64,000 nt of DNA from CAYYFX01 sp046330135 (lineage in GTDB: Bacteria; ARS69). Below are positions 40,277 through 50,711 of the stretch, one piece after another. The notes beneath the pieces were generated by a model. That model was not told where the DNA came from. It searched no databases and saw only the letters and a list, made by a program, of their open reading frames with translations. The stretch lies in assembly GCA_046330135.1 (NCBI GenBank), contig JAXLTI010000004.1, forward strand, positions 1,178,001 through 1,242,000, read 5' to 3'. Every line of letters begins with the position of its first letter. Within the stretch, counting starts at the first letter, position 1. Position numbers and translations under genes: made by a program.

Positions 40277-43026
40277 CGCCCGGTCTTCGTTTCGCGGCTC
40301 GGCTTGCCTGCGGCGCGGTCGGGGTACAGGTCGTTCCACCACTCGGGCTGGCCCTTCAACCAGCGATCGAACCAGGCCACGATGGACCGCGACCACACGA
40401 GGCGCTTCGCGTGGTCGGTGATGAGGTGATCGAGGCCTTCGACCTGCACGTACTCCACCGGCGCGCCGAGCAGCTTCAGCGCCGTGTAGAACGCATCGCT
40501 CTCGCCGGTGGGCACGTTCGTGTCCGACGTCCCGTGCGTGAGGAGAATCGGCGTGCGCACGCTGTCGGCATGGAAGAGCGGGCTCTTGTCCACGTAGACG
40601 TCGCGGCGATTCCACGGGAAGGACTCCGCGGTGGCGACGCTGCTGTACGAGTAGCCCCAGTATCCGTCGCCCCAGTAGTACTCGAGCGACGAGATCCCCG
40701 CGTGCGACACCGCGGCGGCGAAGCGGTTCGTCACCGTCACGAGGCGCATCGTGAGGAACCCTCCGTAGGAGGCGCCGATGCAGCCGACGCGCTTCGTGTC
40801 GACGTACGGATGCGTCTCGACGAAGCGATCCGTGCCTTCGATCACTTCCTTCGCCGTTTTCTCGCCCCAGTCGTTCACGTGCGCGGCCGAGAAGCGCTGC
40901 CCCCAGCCGATCGCGCCCGACGGCTGCAGCACGTAGACCACGTAGCCCTCGGCCGCCCACCACTCCAAGGGATAGCGCCCGCCGAAGTCGCGCTCCACTG
41001 GCGCCGTGCCGCCGTAGTAGTACACGATGCACGGGTACTTCGCGCTCGGGTCGAAGTCCGGCGGGAGATAGAAGCGCCCGTCGATGGTTACGCCGCTCGA
41101 GGCCGTGAAGCTCCACGGCTCCACCTTTCCGCGGCGCACGCGGGCGAAGCGATGCGCGGCCGGCCGGTCGAGCACGCGGTGCGCGCCGGTGCGCAGGTCG
41201 AGCGACACGAGCGAGGGCGGGCTCCACGGGGAGGTGGCGGTGAGCACGAGGACGGGCGCTTGCCGAGCGAGGCTCATCGACCGCACGACGTCCTCGCCCA
41301 CCTCCAGGCGCGTGAACGTCTTCGCGACGGGATCGTAGCGATAGAGGCGCTGGCAGTCGCCCTCCGCGACGCGCAGATAGATCATCCCGTCCGCGCGGCT
41401 CCACTCCGCGTCGAGAACCGCGGGGTCGAAGTCGCGCGTGATGCACTCCGCGGCGTTCGACGACGGATCCCACACGTACAGCTCCTGGTCGAACTCGTTC
41501 GGAATGACGCTGTCCGGCAGCGAGCGTCCGACCTTGCCGAGCTCCGAGGACCCGCCGCGCAGCAGGATCCGCGTGCCGTCCGGGGAGTACCCGGCGTCGT
41601 TCAGCCACGGCTCGTCGCGGAGCTTCTTCGCCGCGAAGGTGGCGAGATCCAGCTCCCACAGCTCCGTCCGCTCGAACGGGCGCTCCGTGAGATCCTCGAC
41701 GGTGCGCGTGAAGAGGAGCCTCTTCCCGTCCGCGGAGAAGGACACCGCGCCGGTCGTGATCGGCCCCGCCGTCAGCCGGCGCACCGTACGGCCGGGCAGA
41801 GCGAGGAGGCTCAGGTGCGACTTCTCCCGGTAGTTCGCCTGCCGGTCGGCGAGCCCTTCGAGGCGCTTCAGCCCGCGCGAGTCCGGGTCCGGCGAGACCG
41901 AGGTGGAAAAGACGAGCGCCGTCCCGTCCGGCGACCAGGCGTAGCTCTCCAGGTTCTCGACGCGCTCCAGCAACGGCCCGGTGCGTCCCGTGTCCAGCTC
42001 CGCGACCCAGATCGTGCCGAGCGACTTCTTCGTCTTCGCGTCGTCGTCGCCGCCCGCGCTCTCGGTCGTGAGGTAGCTGATCGCGCGCCCGTCGGGGCGC
42101 CACGCGAGCTGCCGGCCCGTGAATCCGCCGCGCCAGGTGCTGACGAGATCGCCGTTCTCGGTCGAGCGGATTTCCGCCCACGTCTCGCTGCGGTCGGAGC
42201 CGGCGACCACGCGCTCGAGGCTCGCGACCACGCGCTTGCCGTCCGGGGACGTGGCGATCGACGTGACGTGCGGCAGGTCGACGACGTCGAGGATGTCGAC
42301 GTCGCGCTCGGGGTCGAGCGAGAAGGAGAGCTGCGCGGGGAGCGAGTCCGGCGGCAAGCGGAGCGACGCGCCGGCCATCCAGTTCGCGCCCCGCGAGGGA
42401 TCCAGCACCGTCTCGACGACGAGCAAGTGCTTCCCGCGCGTCAGCTTCACCTTGCCCTGGACTTCCGCGCGCGCGGAGTCGAGCCCGCCGGAGGCCACCG
42501 GCTCGTCGTCGAGCCAGGCGCGCCGGGGGTGCGAGCCGAGCACCACGAGATCGCACGCGGTGAAGCGCGCGACCGAGACGTAGGCGGCGAGGCGCGCGAC
42601 CTGAGGCGGGCTCTCGGACACGCCAGGCTCAGCTCGAGGCGGACGGGCCGCGCCGCGCGGAAGGGACACTTCGCCGTCTTTCGCGTCCGTCGCGCGCCAG
42701 GGCAGCACGGCGCCGCCGGGCCAGGCCACGCTCGAGTCGGCGGCCGGCGGATCCGCGTCGCGCGCGAAGCGATCGTCCTTCAGGAGGTCCTCGAGCCCGT
42801 ACGCGAAGGGGGTGTCGCCGTGGAAGACCGGCAGCACGGCCGGCGCCGGGCCGAGGACGAGCCAGCGGGAAACGGGCGAAGGGGCGGGGCGCTTGGCCGG
42901 CGACGTCTTCGTCGATCCGGCAGGAGAGGCCTTCGCGACGGTGGCCGACGCCGGCCAAGCCCACGTCAGCGCGAGGAGGAGCGTGCCGGCCAGGACCCCA
43001 TCGAAACCGCCGCGGCGCAAGCGCAT
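40273..43026 (-). CDS. Secreted S9-family prolyl oligopeptidase-like peptidase
   Basis: The 917-residue protein has a signal peptide (residues 1-28) and a Pro/Lys-rich linker, an extra beta-sandwich (about 60-230), a WD40-like propeller (about 240-640, with repeated WSPDGTALVFS and YSPDGTRILLR), then an alpha/beta-hydrolase domain. The nucleophile is in GCIGASYGGFLTMR, the acid in THGTSDTNVPTGES, and the base in VEGLDHLITDH. It should cleave short peptides in the periplasm. It is larger than the standard 700 residues because of the N-terminal sandwich. It is cotranscribed with the DUF4126 gene. Confidence 0.88.
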   Translation of the reverse strand: MRLRRGGFDGVLAGTLLLALTWAWPASATVAKASPAGSTKTSPAKRPAPSPVSRWLVLGPAPAVLPVFHGDTPFAYGLEDLLKDDRFARDADPPAADSSVAWPGGAVLPWRATDAKDGEVSLPRGAARPPRAEPGVSESPPQVARLAAYVSVARFTACDLVVLGSHPRRAWLDDEPVASGGLDSARAEVQGKVKLTRGKHLLVVETVLDPSRGANWMAGASLRLPPDSLPAQLSFSLDPERDVDILDVVDLPHVTSIATSPDGKRVVASLERVVAGSDRSETWAEIRSTENGDLVSTWRGGFTGRQLAWRPDGRAISYLTTESAGGDDDAKTKKSLGTIWVAELDTGRTGPLLERVENLESYAWSPDGTALVFSTSVSPDPDSRGLKRLEGLADRQANYREKSHLSLLALPGRTVRRLTAGPITTGAVSFSADGKRLLFTRTVEDLTERPFERTELWELDLATFAAKKLRDEPWLNDAGYSPDGTRILLRGGSSELGKVGRSLPDSVIPNEFDQELYVWDPSSNAAECITRDFDPAVLDAEWSRADGMIYLRVAEGDCQRLYRYDPVAKTFTRLEVGEDVVRSMSLARQAPVLVLTATSPWSPPSLVSLDLRTGAHRVLDRPAAHRFARVRRGKVEPWSFTASSGVTIDGRFYLPPDFDPSAKYPCIVYYYGGTAPVERDFGGRYPLEWWAAEGYVVYVLQPSGAIGWGQRFSAAHVNDWGEKTAKEVIEGTDRFVETHPYVDTKRVGCIGASYGGFLTMRLVTVTNRFAAAVSHAGISSLEYYWGDGYWGYSYSSVATAESFPWNRRDVYVDKSPLFHADSVRTPILLTHGTSDTNVPTGESDAFYTALKLLGAPVEYVQVEGLDHLITDHAKRLVWSRSIVAWFDRWLKGQPEWWNDLYPDRAAGKPSRETKTGR

Positions 43027-43030
43027 CCCG

Positions 43031-43807
43031 CTACTCGCCGCGGAACTCGGCCGGGCGCTTGTCGAGGAAGGCGGTCATCCCTTCCTTCACGTCGGCCGTG
43101 GAGTTCAACACCGTCTGCGCCACGATCTCGAGCTGCATTCCCCAATCGGCCGGGACGTTCGAGGAGGCCTGCAGCACCATCTTCGCGAGACGCAGCGCCA
43201 CGGGCGCGCGCTTCGCGATGCGCTCGGCCAGCTCCCGGGCGGCGGCCGCCAGCTCCGCCGGCGCCACGACCCGGCTCACGAGCCCGATGCGCAGCGCGCT
43301 CTCCGCGTCGTGGATCGTGCCGGCGAGGATCATGTCCTTCGCGAGGCCGAGCCCCACGATCCGCGGCAAGCGCTGCGTGCCTCCGGCGCCGGGAAGGATG
43401 CCGAGCCCCGTCTCCGGGAGCCCGAGCTTCGCGTTGGCCGACGCGATGCGGAGGTCGCACGCGAGCGCCAGCTCGAGCCCGCCGCCGAGCGCCCAGCCGT
43501 TGATCGCGGCGATCGTGGGGAAGGGGAGGCTCTCGAGACGCGCGAAGAGGCGGTTGTTCGCGGCCGCGAGGACGTCGGCGTTCGAGCGCGCCAGGAGCGT
43601 TCGCACGTCGGCGCCGGCGACGAAGACCTGATCGCCCGCGCCGGTCACTATCAGCACGCGGGTGACCGCGCCGCGCTCGATCTCGTCGAAGGCCGCGTGC
43701 AGCTCGCGCACCGTGTCCGCGTCGAGGGCGTTGCGCGCGGCGGGTCGATCGATCGTGACGAGGGCGATGGCGCCGTCCGTCGCCAGGCGAATCCTCTCGA
43801 ACGACAT
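43031..43807 (-). CDS. Enoyl-CoA hydratase/isomerase-family protein
   Basis: The 258-residue protein is a standard crotonase. The oxyanion segments are VAGADVRTL and NGWALGGGLELALACD. Both catalytic glutamates of true hydratases are present, in GGGLELAL and in LGLPETGLGILPGAGGTQRL. It hydrates enoyl-CoA in fatty-acid oxidation or a related pathway. GGAGG precedes the ATG. Its stop is four bases before the S9 peptidase start, so the three genes form one operon despite their different roles. Confidence 0.9.
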   Translation of the reverse strand: MSFERIRLATDGAIALVTIDRPAARNALDADTVRELHAAFDEIERGAVTRVLIVTGAGDQVFVAGADVRTLLARSNADVLAAANNRLFARLESLPFPTIAAINGWALGGGLELALACDLRIASANAKLGLPETGLGILPGAGGTQRLPRIVGLGLAKDMILAGTIHDAESALRIGLVSRVVAPAELAAAARELAERIAKRAPVALRLAKMVLQASSNVPADWGMQLEIVAQTVLNSTADVKEGMTAFLDKRPAEFRGE

Positions 43808-43869
43808 GGATCCTCCTTCGTCGCGCTCGGGTGTCGCGGCGGAGCGGATCGTAGCGGAATCGAGAGGGA

Positions 43870-44583
43870 GTGCCCACCGCAGGCGACGCGATCGTCAACG
43901 CGGGGATGCGCCGGCGGGCGAGGCGGCTGCGTTCGCCTCGAAGGGAGCGCCGGGAGGGCGTCCTCGCGGCCGGAGGCGCCCGGGGCCGGCGGAATGCGCC
44001 TTGCAAGGGGGAACGCGCACGCGCGGGAAGGAGGTGCGTCGCCACGCATCCACGACGGCTCGCGGCGTTCGTTCTCGCGGGGGTGGCGCTCGGCGTGTCC
44101 GGGATGGCGGAGCTCGCGACGGCGCGGTGGCCGGTCCCCGCGCTGGTCGCGTGGGCACGGGATGCCCGCTTCCTGGGAGAGGGCGGCGTGCGGCAGCGGC
44201 GCGCCACGGACTGCGGCCCGGCCGCGCTCACGGAGGCGCTCCGATGTCTCGGGATGGACGTGCCGTACCCCGACCCGGAAGGGGGCATCGCGCTCGGTCC
44301 GCGGGGCTGCGGGCTGGATGACCTGGAGCGGGCGGCCGCCCGTCGCGGAGCGGTCGCGCGGATGCGTCGCCTCGATCCGCCGGAGCTGGACGGCGTGCGC
44401 GCGCCGGCGGTGCTGCACCTCCGCGAGGGTCACTTCGTGGTCTTCGAGGGGAGAGGCCCTTCCGGCGGCGTCCTGATCGTCGACCCCTCGCTGGGGCGCC
44501 TGGAGCAGTCGTCGAGAAACCTCGCCCGGCATTGGTCCGGGTGGGTCCTGGAGTTGAGTCTCCCCGAGAGGAGGAACCCATGA
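43870..44583 (+). CDS. Membrane-anchored C39-type cysteine peptidase
   Basis: The frame opens with a GTG at 43870; the true start is uncertain because the first 55 residues are Arg-rich and low in conservation (an ATG at 43906 is an alternative). A helix at residues 63-79 (RLAAFVLAGVALGVSG) anchors it. The C39 core has Q109 and C115 in VRQRRATDCGPAALTEALR, H188 in LREGHFVVFEG, and D205 in VLIVDPSLG, so the oxyanion Gln and full catalytic triad are present. C39 peptidases cut after double glycines and are usually fused to ABC exporters; this one is free-standing and should face the periplasm. It overlaps the next gene as ATGA. Confidence 0.78.
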   Translation: MPTAGDAIVNAGMRRRARRLRSPRRERREGVLAAGGARGRRNAPCKGERARAGRRCVATHPRRLAAFVLAGVALGVSGMAELATARWPVPALVAWARDARFLGEGGVRQRRATDCGPAALTEALRCLGMDVPYPDPEGGIALGPRGCGLDDLERAAARRGAVARMRRLDPPELDGVRAPAVLHLREGHFVVFEGRGPSGGVLIVDPSLGRLEQSSRNLARHWSGWVLELSLPERRNP

Positions 44584-44804
44584 AGGCGCGTTGGAAGGCG
44601 GCGGTCGTCGTGACCGCTCTTGGCATCCTCAGCTCGAGCGGAGGGGCGTCGGGGATCTCCTCCCCGGGGCGAGAGGTCCCCAGCGGCGGACGGAATCTGC
44701 AGGGATGCCTCCTGGGAATCCAAGCCTGCTCACTGGGCCGGAACACCGGGGACGGGCTCCTGGAGATTGCCGGAGGAGTCCTCGCTTATTTCAGCTGCCG
44801 CTGA
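44580..44804 (+). CDS. Small secreted cysteine-containing peptide precursor
   Basis: The ATG at 44580 follows GAGGAGG and overlaps the C39 gene. The 74-residue product begins with a signal peptide (MKARWKAAVVVTALGILSSS). It holds three Gly-Gly pairs, at 21-22, 36-37 and 65-66, and three cysteines, C43, C50 and C73. The segment after the second pair is NLQGCLLGIQACSLG, and GGVLAYFSC closes the peptide. I know no family for it. Coupling to a C39 peptidase suggests it is the substrate, cut after one of the Gly-Gly sites in the periplasm, to give a mature peptide of about 37 residues if the second is used. Confidence 0.65.
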   Translation: MKARWKAAVVVTALGILSSSGGASGISSPGREVPSGGRNLQGCLLGIQACSLGRNTGDGLLEIAGGVLAYFSCR

Positions 44805-44886
44805 CCGCCGATGACGAGGGTGGTAGGATTCAGGTGGTTCCGGGGAGGTGGCCGGGAATCCCGTCCCCCGGGTGAAGGAGGGCGTC

Positions 44887-45693
44887 GTGAGCTCCTATCG
44901 CGAAGCTCCGCAGCCGTCCCGTGTGCTCGGCGAGACCAACTCGGGAGCGCGCAACCTGCCGCGCTTCCTCTGCTCGTTGCTCGAGCCGGGCCCGGTTCTC
45001 GTCCTCGGTGCGTCGGAGGCGGCGCTCGAAGCCGCCAACCACCATGACGTCACGGTTCTCGATTGGAACCACGCGCGTCTGGCCGCGCTCGGAGAGATGG
45101 CCCGCGATCGCGGCAACGACGTGAGGCTCCTCTGCCGGAACCCGGTTCACGAGGATCTCGGTCTGGCGCCGCGCAGCTACCGGAACGTCGTCTGTCTCGA
45201 CGTTCTCGAGCGTCTTCCCAACGACGTCGCGGTCCTGGAGAAGCTGCAGCGCGTGCTGGAGGCCGGCGGGCGTCTCGTCGTCCGCGTGCCGGCGCGGCCG
45301 TGGTCCCGGAACGGCGTCGCAGCGGACTTCGGCGCGCGTCGCTACGACTCCGAGAGCCTGCGAAGCGCGCTCGAGGAAGCGGCGTTCCGCACGATCCGGG
45401 TGCGGCACTGGAATCTCGTGGGCGTGCCGTCGGCCCTGCTCGAAGGGAGGCGTAGGCAGCCCGACGACGCGGAGGGGCGGCGTGTCTCGCGCCGCCGGCC
45501 GTGGTGGGATTCCACGGTGGACCTCTGGTACCGGGAGGTCGAGCGACGCGTGAGCTTCCCGGTGGGAGTGAGTCTCGTCGCGGTGGCCACGCCGTTCCTG
45601 GAGAGGGCCCGCGTGGAGCGGCCGGACTTCACCCGCGCGCTCAGGCGGCGCGGGCACCGCGAGGCGTACGAGCCGATGGCCGCGGCTCGCTGA
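44887..45693 (+). CDS. Class I SAM-dependent methyltransferase
   Basis: The GTG at 44887 has AGGAGG five bases upstream and gives 268 residues. Motif I is PGPVLVLGASEAALEAA, followed by VTVLDWNHARLAAL and the typical later blocks VVCLDVLERLPNDVAVLEKL and RVLEAGGRLVVRVPA. It belongs to the type 11/23 group; motif I lacks the usual G-x-G-x-G, so cofactor binding may be altered. A 40-residue basic segment with W residues follows and may bind membrane or nucleic acid. It lies 82 bases after the small peptide gene, on the same strand, but a separate promoter is possible. Confidence 0.72.
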   Translation: MSSYREAPQPSRVLGETNSGARNLPRFLCSLLEPGPVLVLGASEAALEAANHHDVTVLDWNHARLAALGEMARDRGNDVRLLCRNPVHEDLGLAPRSYRNVVCLDVLERLPNDVAVLEKLQRVLEAGGRLVVRVPARPWSRNGVAADFGARRYDSESLRSALEEAAFRTIRVRHWNLVGVPSALLEGRRRQPDDAEGRRVSRRRPWWDSTVDLWYREVERRVSFPVGVSLVAVATPFLERARVERPDFTRALRRRGHREAYEPMAAAR

Positions 45694-45751
45694 GGCTCGC
45701 CGCCCCGCCGAGATCCCCCGGGAGATTCGGCTCGAGGACCGGCCCGTCGCG

Positions 45752-46135
45752 CTACGTGCGGCGGGAGTGGCTCTGCACGCGCCGCATGACGAGGGAGCGG
45801 TGCTTCGCGTCGGCGAACTCCTCGCCGCGCCCCTTGCCGCGCAGCTCGTCCACGAGCTTGTCCGCGGCCGCCACGTCCACGTCCGCCACCTCGGACGCCG
45901 CCTCGGTCAGCACGGTCACCTTGTCGGCGGCGACCTGGACGAAGCCGCCCTCCACGAAGAGCTCGCGCGTCTTGCCGCCGCTCGTGACCCGCAGCACGCC
46001 GACTCCCAGCTTCGCGAGGAGCCGCGCATGTCCGGGGAGGATGCCGATCTCGCCGTCGTGCGCGGGCACGACCACCCGCTCGGCGTCCTCGTCGAGGATC
46101 GCCCGCTCCGGCGTGACGACGGTGCATTTCAGCAT
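45752..46135 (-). CDS. atpC: ATP synthase F1 subunit epsilon
   Basis: The 127-residue protein opens LKCTVVTPERAILDEDAERVV and has VPAHDGEIGILPGHARLLAKL, the epsilon signature, then a C-terminal helical hairpin. It is the last gene of the ATP synthase operon, 82 bases after atpD, and converges on the methyltransferase gene. Confidence 0.95.
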   Translation of the reverse strand: MLKCTVVTPERAILDEDAERVVVPAHDGEIGILPGHARLLAKLGVGVLRVTSGGKTRELFVEGGFVQVAADKVTVLTEAASEVADVDVAAADKLVDELRGKGRGEEFADAKHRSLVMRRVQSHSRRT

Positions 46136-46217
46136 GGTCAGCGAGCCCTCCCGCCCCGAACGGCCGTCGCCCGGCGCGCGGCCCGTTCGCCGGGCGGCAC
46201 CGGATGCGAAGGCGACA

Positions 46218-47633
46218 CTAGATCGCTCCCAGCTTCTTGGCCTTCTCGACCGCTTCCTCGATCACGCCGACGTACATGAAGGCCTGCTCGGGGAGATGGT
46301 CGTACTCGCCGTCCACGAGCGCCTTGAACGAGCGGATCGTGTCCTCGAGCTTCACGTAGCGGCCCGGCACGCCGGTGAACTGCTCGGCCACGTTGAACGC
46401 TTGCGAGAGGAAGCGCTCGATCTTGCGCGCCCGCTGCACGAGGACCTTGTCCTCTTCCGAAAGCTCGTCCATCCCGAGGATCGCGATGATGTCCTGGAGG
46501 TCCTTGTAGCGCTGCAGCGTCACCTTCACCCGCTGCGCGACCTCGTAGTGCTCCCGCCCGATGATGTGCGGGTCCATGATGCGGCTGCTGGACTCGAGCG
46601 GGTCCACCGCGGGGTAGATCCCCTTCTCGGCGATCGGGCGCGAGAGGTTCGTGGTGGCGTCCAGGTGCGTGAAGGCGGTGGCCGGAGCGGGATCGGTGTA
46701 GTCGTCCGCCGGCACGTAGATCGCCTGGATCGACGTCACCGAGCCGTGCTGCGTGGAGGTGATGCGCTCCTGCAGGTCGCCCATCTCGGTGCCGAGCGTG
46801 GGCTGGTAGCCCACCGCGGAGGGCATGCGGCCGAGCAGCGCCGAGACCTCCGAGCCCGCCTGCGTGAATCGGAAGATGTTGTCGATGAAGAGGAGCACGT
46901 CCGCGCCGGCCGAGTCCCGGAAGTACTCCGACATCGTGAGCGCCGACAGCGCCACGCGAAGACGCGCGCCCGGCGGCTCGTTCATCTGCCCGAACACGAG
47001 CGTGGTCTTGTTGATCACGCCGGATTCCTGCATCTCGAGCCAGAGGTCGTTGCCTTCGCGCGTGCGCTCGCCGACTCCGGCGAACACGGAGAAGCCGCCG
47101 TGCACCTGCGCGATGTTGTGGATCAGCTCCTGGATGATGACCGTCTTGCCCACGCCCGCGCCACCGAACAGTCCGGTCTTGCCGCCCTTCACGTACGGAG
47201 CGAGCAGGTCCACGACCTTGATGCCGGTCTCGAAGATCTGCGTCTTCGGCTCGAGGTTCTTGAACTCGGGGGGCTGACGGTGGATCGGCAAGCGGTCGGC
47301 CGGCGGGATGGGACCCTTCTTGTCGATCGGCTCGCCCAGCAGGTTGAACACGCGGCCGAGCGTGGCCTCGCCCACGGGCACCGTGACGGGGCCGCCGGTG
47401 TTCCAGATCGACGCTCCGCGCACGAGACCGTCCGTGGCGCCGAGGGCCACGGCGCGCACCCGGTTTCCGCCGAGGTGCTGCTGCGTCTCGCACGTCAGCT
47501 TCTGCGTGCGATCGCCCATCGTGATGTCCGTGACGAGCGCGTCGTAGATGTCGGGGAGCTGTCCCTTCGGGTACTCCGCGTCCAGCGTGGATCCGATGAC
47601 CTGGACGACCTTGCCTTCCACCATGCCTGCCAT
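46218..47633 (-). CDS. atpD: ATP synthase F1 subunit beta
   Basis: The 471-residue catalytic subunit has the P-loop GLFGGAGVGKTVIIQEL, the catalytic Glu in VGERTREGNDLW, the Walker B run DVLLFIDNIFRF and the DELSEED-type segment MDELSEEDKVLVQRARKI. All standard residues are present and the length is normal. Confidence 0.98.
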   Translation of the reverse strand: MAGMVEGKVVQVIGSTLDAEYPKGQLPDIYDALVTDITMGDRTQKLTCETQQHLGGNRVRAVALGATDGLVRGASIWNTGGPVTVPVGEATLGRVFNLLGEPIDKKGPIPPADRLPIHRQPPEFKNLEPKTQIFETGIKVVDLLAPYVKGGKTGLFGGAGVGKTVIIQELIHNIAQVHGGFSVFAGVGERTREGNDLWLEMQESGVINKTTLVFGQMNEPPGARLRVALSALTMSEYFRDSAGADVLLFIDNIFRFTQAGSEVSALLGRMPSAVGYQPTLGTEMGDLQERITSTQHGSVTSIQAIYVPADDYTDPAPATAFTHLDATTNLSRPIAEKGIYPAVDPLESSSRIMDPHIIGREHYEVAQRVKVTLQRYKDLQDIIAILGMDELSEEDKVLVQRARKIERFLSQAFNVAEQFTGVPGRYVKLEDTIRSFKALVDGEYDHLPEQAFMYVGVIEEAVEKAKKLGAI

Positions 47634-47661
47634 CCGCCGTCTCTCCGTTCGGGCTTGCCGC

Positions 47662-48615
47662 CTACTTCAGGGCCTCGACTCCGCCCATCAGCTCGGCGAT
47701 CTCGTTCGTGATCTGGGATTGGCGCGCTCGGTTGTAGGCGCGCGTCAATCGGCGAATCAGCTTGTCCGCCGCGTCCGTGGCGTTCTTCATCGCGAGCATG
47801 CGCGCGAGGTGCTCGCCCACCGACGACTGCAGGAAGTCGTTCCAGAGCGTGGTCTTCACGTAGGCGGGCAGGAGCTCGCGCAGGAGCGAGGCCGGGTCGG
47901 GGGAGAAGATGTAGTTCTTCTCGCGAGATCCGGTCCCCGCCGCCGCGGCCGGGACCGCTCCCCCGGCCGTCCCAACGGCCGCCGCCGTCGCGGGCGCCGT
48001 GGCCGGGTCGCCGGCAGGCGGGCCGCCGGCGATGGTGGCGTCGAGCGGCAGCAGCATATCGGCGACCGGCTTCTGACGGCCCGCCGAGAAGAACTTCTGG
48101 TACACGACCACCACCTTGTCGACCTCGTGCGCGGAGTAGCGGCGGATGTAGTCGTCCGCCAGCGCGTTCACGTCGGCGAAGCGGTAGCGATCCCCGAAGC
48201 GGTCGTTGGCGGCGGCCAGCTTCTCGCCGCGGTGCCGGAAGTACTGGATTCCCTTCTTGCCCACGACGTGCAGCTCCACGTCGGCGCCGGCGGCCCGCTC
48301 GGAGACCAGCAGGTCGCGCGTGGTCATGCAGAGGTTCGAGTTGTAGCCTCCGCAGAGCCCGCGGTTCGAGGTGATCAAGAGGATCAGCGTGCGCTTGACC
48401 GTGCGCGACTCCAGCAGCGGATGCTCCACCTCGATCGACGCGCCCGCGAGATCCGACATCACCTCGCGCAGCTTCTCCTGGTAGGGAGCCGAGGCCTGGA
48501 TCCGCGTGAAGGACTTCTTGTACTTCGCCGTGGAGACCATCTCCATGGTCCCGGTGATCTTCCGGGTGTTCCGGACCGACTTGCGTCGCTTGACGAGGAT
48601 CTTGGCCTTCGCCAC
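47662..48615 (-). CDS. atpG: ATP synthase F1 subunit gamma, with an Ala/Gly/Pro insertion
   Basis: The 317-residue central stalk subunit has the conserved ends, KRRKSVRNTRKITGTMEMVS and RARQSQITNEIAELMGG. It is about 30 residues longer than usual because of a low-complexity stretch of Ala, Gly, Pro and Thr at about residues 197-232, between the LLPLD strand and KNYIFSPDP. The insertion lies in the globular domain and not in the coiled coil that turns inside the hexamer. Confidence 0.96.
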   Translation of the reverse strand: MAKAKILVKRRKSVRNTRKITGTMEMVSTAKYKKSFTRIQASAPYQEKLREVMSDLAGASIEVEHPLLESRTVKRTLILLITSNRGLCGGYNSNLCMTTRDLLVSERAAGADVELHVVGKKGIQYFRHRGEKLAAANDRFGDRYRFADVNALADDYIRRYSAHEVDKVVVVYQKFFSAGRQKPVADMLLPLDATIAGGPPAGDPATAPATAAAVGTAGGAVPAAAAGTGSREKNYIFSPDPASLLRELLPAYVKTTLWNDFLQSSVGEHLARMLAMKNATDAADKLIRRLTRAYNRARQSQITNEIAELMGGVEALK

Positions 48616-48633
48616 GTCGAGGTCTCCTGGGTC

Positions 48634-50159
<1,526 letters not shown>

Positions 50160-50163
<4 letters not shown>

Positions 50164-50711
50164 GGCCTCTCACTCCTGATGAGCTGCTTCCGGAACCGCA
50201 GGAGGCGGCTCCGCAGGCTTCCGTCGTAGATCCGATCGTCCACGAGGACGACTGCGCCGCCGAGCAGCGCGGGATCGACTTCCGCGTTCATCGCGACTTT
50301 GCTTCCGGTCCGACGCGTCAGCACCGCGGCGATCTCGTCCTTGAGCGCGGCCGCGACCGGCACGGCGGTGCGCAGGGTAGCCCGCAGGCGGCCGGCGTGC
50401 CCATCCGCGAGACCCCGGTACGCGTCCACGATCCGCGGGAACGCCGCGAAGCGTCGCTTCTGCACGACGAGGCAGAGGAAGTCCGCGACGAGCGGCGAGA
50501 CGCGTCCCTCGACCGCCTGGCGCAGCGCCGCGACCTTCAAGTCCGGGTCCACGACGGGCGTGGCGAGGAACTCGCCGATCTCGGGCCGCCCGCGCGAGAG
50601 CTCCTGGAAATCCTCGAGCTCCGCGCCCACGTCGTCCACGACGCCGCGCTCCGTGGCGATTCCGAACAGCGCTTCCGCGTAGACGCGGCCGAGCGGATCC
50701 GCGAGCCTCAC
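50160..50711 (-). CDS. atpH: ATP synthase F1 subunit delta
   Basis: The GTG at 50711 overlaps the atpF stop as GTGA and gives 183 residues. It opens VRLADPLGRVYAEALFGIA and ends with AEVDPALLGGAVVLVDDRIYDGSLRSRL, the most conserved delta signature. It links the peripheral stalk to the top of alpha. Confidence 0.95.
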
